A stretch of DNA of 64,000 bases from Rhopalosiphum padi (lineage: Eukaryota; Arthropoda; Insecta; Hemiptera; Aphididae), in the NCBI RefSeq assembly GCF_020882245.1, contig NC_083597.1, positions 74,750,152 to 74,814,151 of the forward strand, given 5' to 3'. This document shows, piece after piece, positions 62,673-64,000 of this stretch; within the stretch, counting starts at the first letter, position 1, and every line of letters starts with the position of its first letter. The translations under genes were made by a program, and so were the position numbers. The notes beneath the pieces were generated by a model that was given only the letters and a program-made list of their open reading frames with translations, ran no database searches and was not told where the DNA came from.

Positions 62673-64000
62673 CTAACAGCTACCTATCTCTGTATTTTAT
62701 ATAGGTATTATATAGGTATCTAAATTGGGCCCCAGCCAGTATTGTAGTAATAAATAAATAAAGTCTAAATATAGGACATTTTTGTTATCTGTGTTTAAAA
62801 CTCCACGTCTTATATCAAACATTCTATCATTATATTATTTATATTATAAACTTAATATAGCACTGCAGTATCGCAAGAGGTTGAATTTAAAAAGTGAGAT
62901 CACTGTTATTTTTGTGGTAAAAAAAAATCAGAAAAATAACATTACCTTCTCGATTTATTGGGTCCTAATATACTCGTACAATTCTATAGGTTTGTCGTAG
63001 CAAGATTTTGTAATTGTGTTTATTAGTTATTTAATTAACAATGCAATAAAATCAAAAATGCAACTTATTAGAAATTATTATGATATTATCTAATGGGAAA
63101 TTTTGGAAAGAGTAATAATGAAGGTCAAGCATACTAATGCGTAACTAATGATAACCGATAAGTGATTATAGATCAATATCTATAATTTATTTAAACTTTT
63201 TTTAAACCAAAATTCGTGAACTCTGGTAGATGAATATTCATCTGCGTTTAATACAGTAAAACGTACAACGAGTAGTTTAAGGTTTAATTGGTGACAAAAT
63301 CTTAGTAACCAGTATAATATTATCATCAAATAGTAAAGCATAGCATAGTAATACATTAAAATAATACTCTATACGAAAAAAAAAGTGATTATTAGTTTTT
63401 TTTTTAATATTGGTCGGTAATTAATTTATTATAGATGAAAAATAAATATTTAAATTTTTAAATTTTTAAATTACGTTTACCTTCCCATTCTTTGGTTTAT
63501 TAAAATGGAGTTCAAAATTAAATTAATAATAACTCAGACGACAATGCGTAGGTGGTAATAATTGAAAAGTTAAAAAACTAAACTTTCGAATTGCTGAGCA
63601 CAATCCAAACAGATAAAGTTTAGAAAAAGGTTAATCAAATGAACAGTTAACTTAACCAATTTAAATTCTAAACGGTTATGTAAAACCTATCATTATCATA
63701 AATTATTTAAATATATGTTTATATTATCTTACAGACCATTTTAAAAGTTATTTATTGTGAAATAAATCTATTGAACATTAATTTATTGAAATATATATAT
63801 TGATAAATAGCTACATATGAGTAACTAACCTTGCATTTAAAACTCATCAATCAAAAAATTCAGTGATTCAAATAAATCTGAAAAATACGATTGTTGGATA
63901 ATAATTTTAAAAAAAAATGTCCGTTCTTTAAATGTATAGTTTTAATAATAATTAATGACTCACGAAGATTTGTAAAGATTTTTAGATTTTTTAAATTATT

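Larger units (their letters stand above)
60825..64000. other. AT-rich stretch without a supported gene
   Basis: AT-rich DNA with a TG microsatellite. A minus-strand frame from ATG 61931 (G at -3) reads MTSDIRVVRSKRVNPLPAMY and onward, and meets a consensus donor GTAAGTATAT (first base at 61821) after 36 codons plus one base. Left unspliced it continues to 61644 with an Ile-rich tail. It is a possible first exon but no partner is visible. The frame at 62782-63000 is treated as chance. Confidence 0.5.

Noticed and set aside
1..64000. CRISPR array, tRNA, rRNA, bacterial or viral genes
   Set aside because: No regularly spaced repeats, no tRNA A/B boxes or cloverleaf, no ribosome-binding sites or operons, and no viral protein motifs were seen. 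The splice-type signals and mariner/LINE relics point to an animal nuclear genome.

Overview
The window looks like nuclear DNA of an insect, most likely an aphid. It is strongly AT-rich, with abundant AT and ATT microsatellites and A/T palindromes. It has spliceosomal-type splice signals, a degraded mariner transposon, a pogo/Tigger-like MITE, and a dispersed motif (core close to CGATTCTGAGCGGA) that resembles a high-copy repeat I associate with aphid genomes. No database search was possible, so the aphid assignment is a judgement. There is no operon structure, no rRNA, tRNA or CRISPR array that I can see, and nothing bacterial or viral.

No complete protein-coding gene is recognisable. Most of the window is AT-rich intergenic or intronic sequence. 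GC- and CpG-rich islands interrupt it at about 4.4-5.9, 14.6-16.05, 24.96-26.34, 34.4-35.3, 46.9-49.1, 51.25-52.8 and 57.4-58.3 kb. These islands have the texture of insect promoters and first exons. Several hold open frames that start at ATG and/or end at consensus splice donors: minus strand at 14.6-14.9 kb; plus strand at 15.6-15.9, 47.24-47.51, 48.90-48.99, and 57.85 with 58.09-58.26 kb. A possible terminal exon with a good acceptor and downstream AATAAA lies at 33.11-33.21 kb. I recognise none of these proteins and all are low to moderate confidence, because long chance ORFs are common in GC-rich islands.

The best supported features are mobile elements. A mariner element with matching terminal inverted repeats and a TA duplication spans 36608-37962. 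Its transposase is broken by frameshifts and stops, and its first and third catalytic aspartates now read as asparagine. A 156-bp MITE with pogo-like ends and a TA duplication is at 38769-38924. A short LINE reverse-transcriptase relic (LFADDIA motif) is at 19420-19476. The dispersed motif occurs five clear times; four of these copies form two convergent pairs bounding about 0.73 kb (42.24-42.97 kb) and 0.90 kb (59.92-60.82 kb).

Layout: 1-4.4 kb AT-rich; 4.4-5.9 island; 5.9-14.6 AT-rich with patches of higher complexity; 14.6-16 island with candidate exons; 16-24.9 AT-rich with the LINE relic; 25-26.3 strongest CpG island; 26.3-33.1 AT-rich; 33.1-33.5 candidate terminal exon and poly(A) signals; 34.4-35.3 island; 36.6-38.9 transposon cluster; 38.9-46.9 AT-rich with hairpins and one repeat pair; 46.9-49.1 island with three candidate coding pieces; 51.2-52.8 island; 52.8-57.4 AT-rich; 57.4-58.3 island with a possible two-exon segment; 58.3-64 AT-rich with the second repeat pair. 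The genes and islands cannot be joined into a pathway from this sequence alone.
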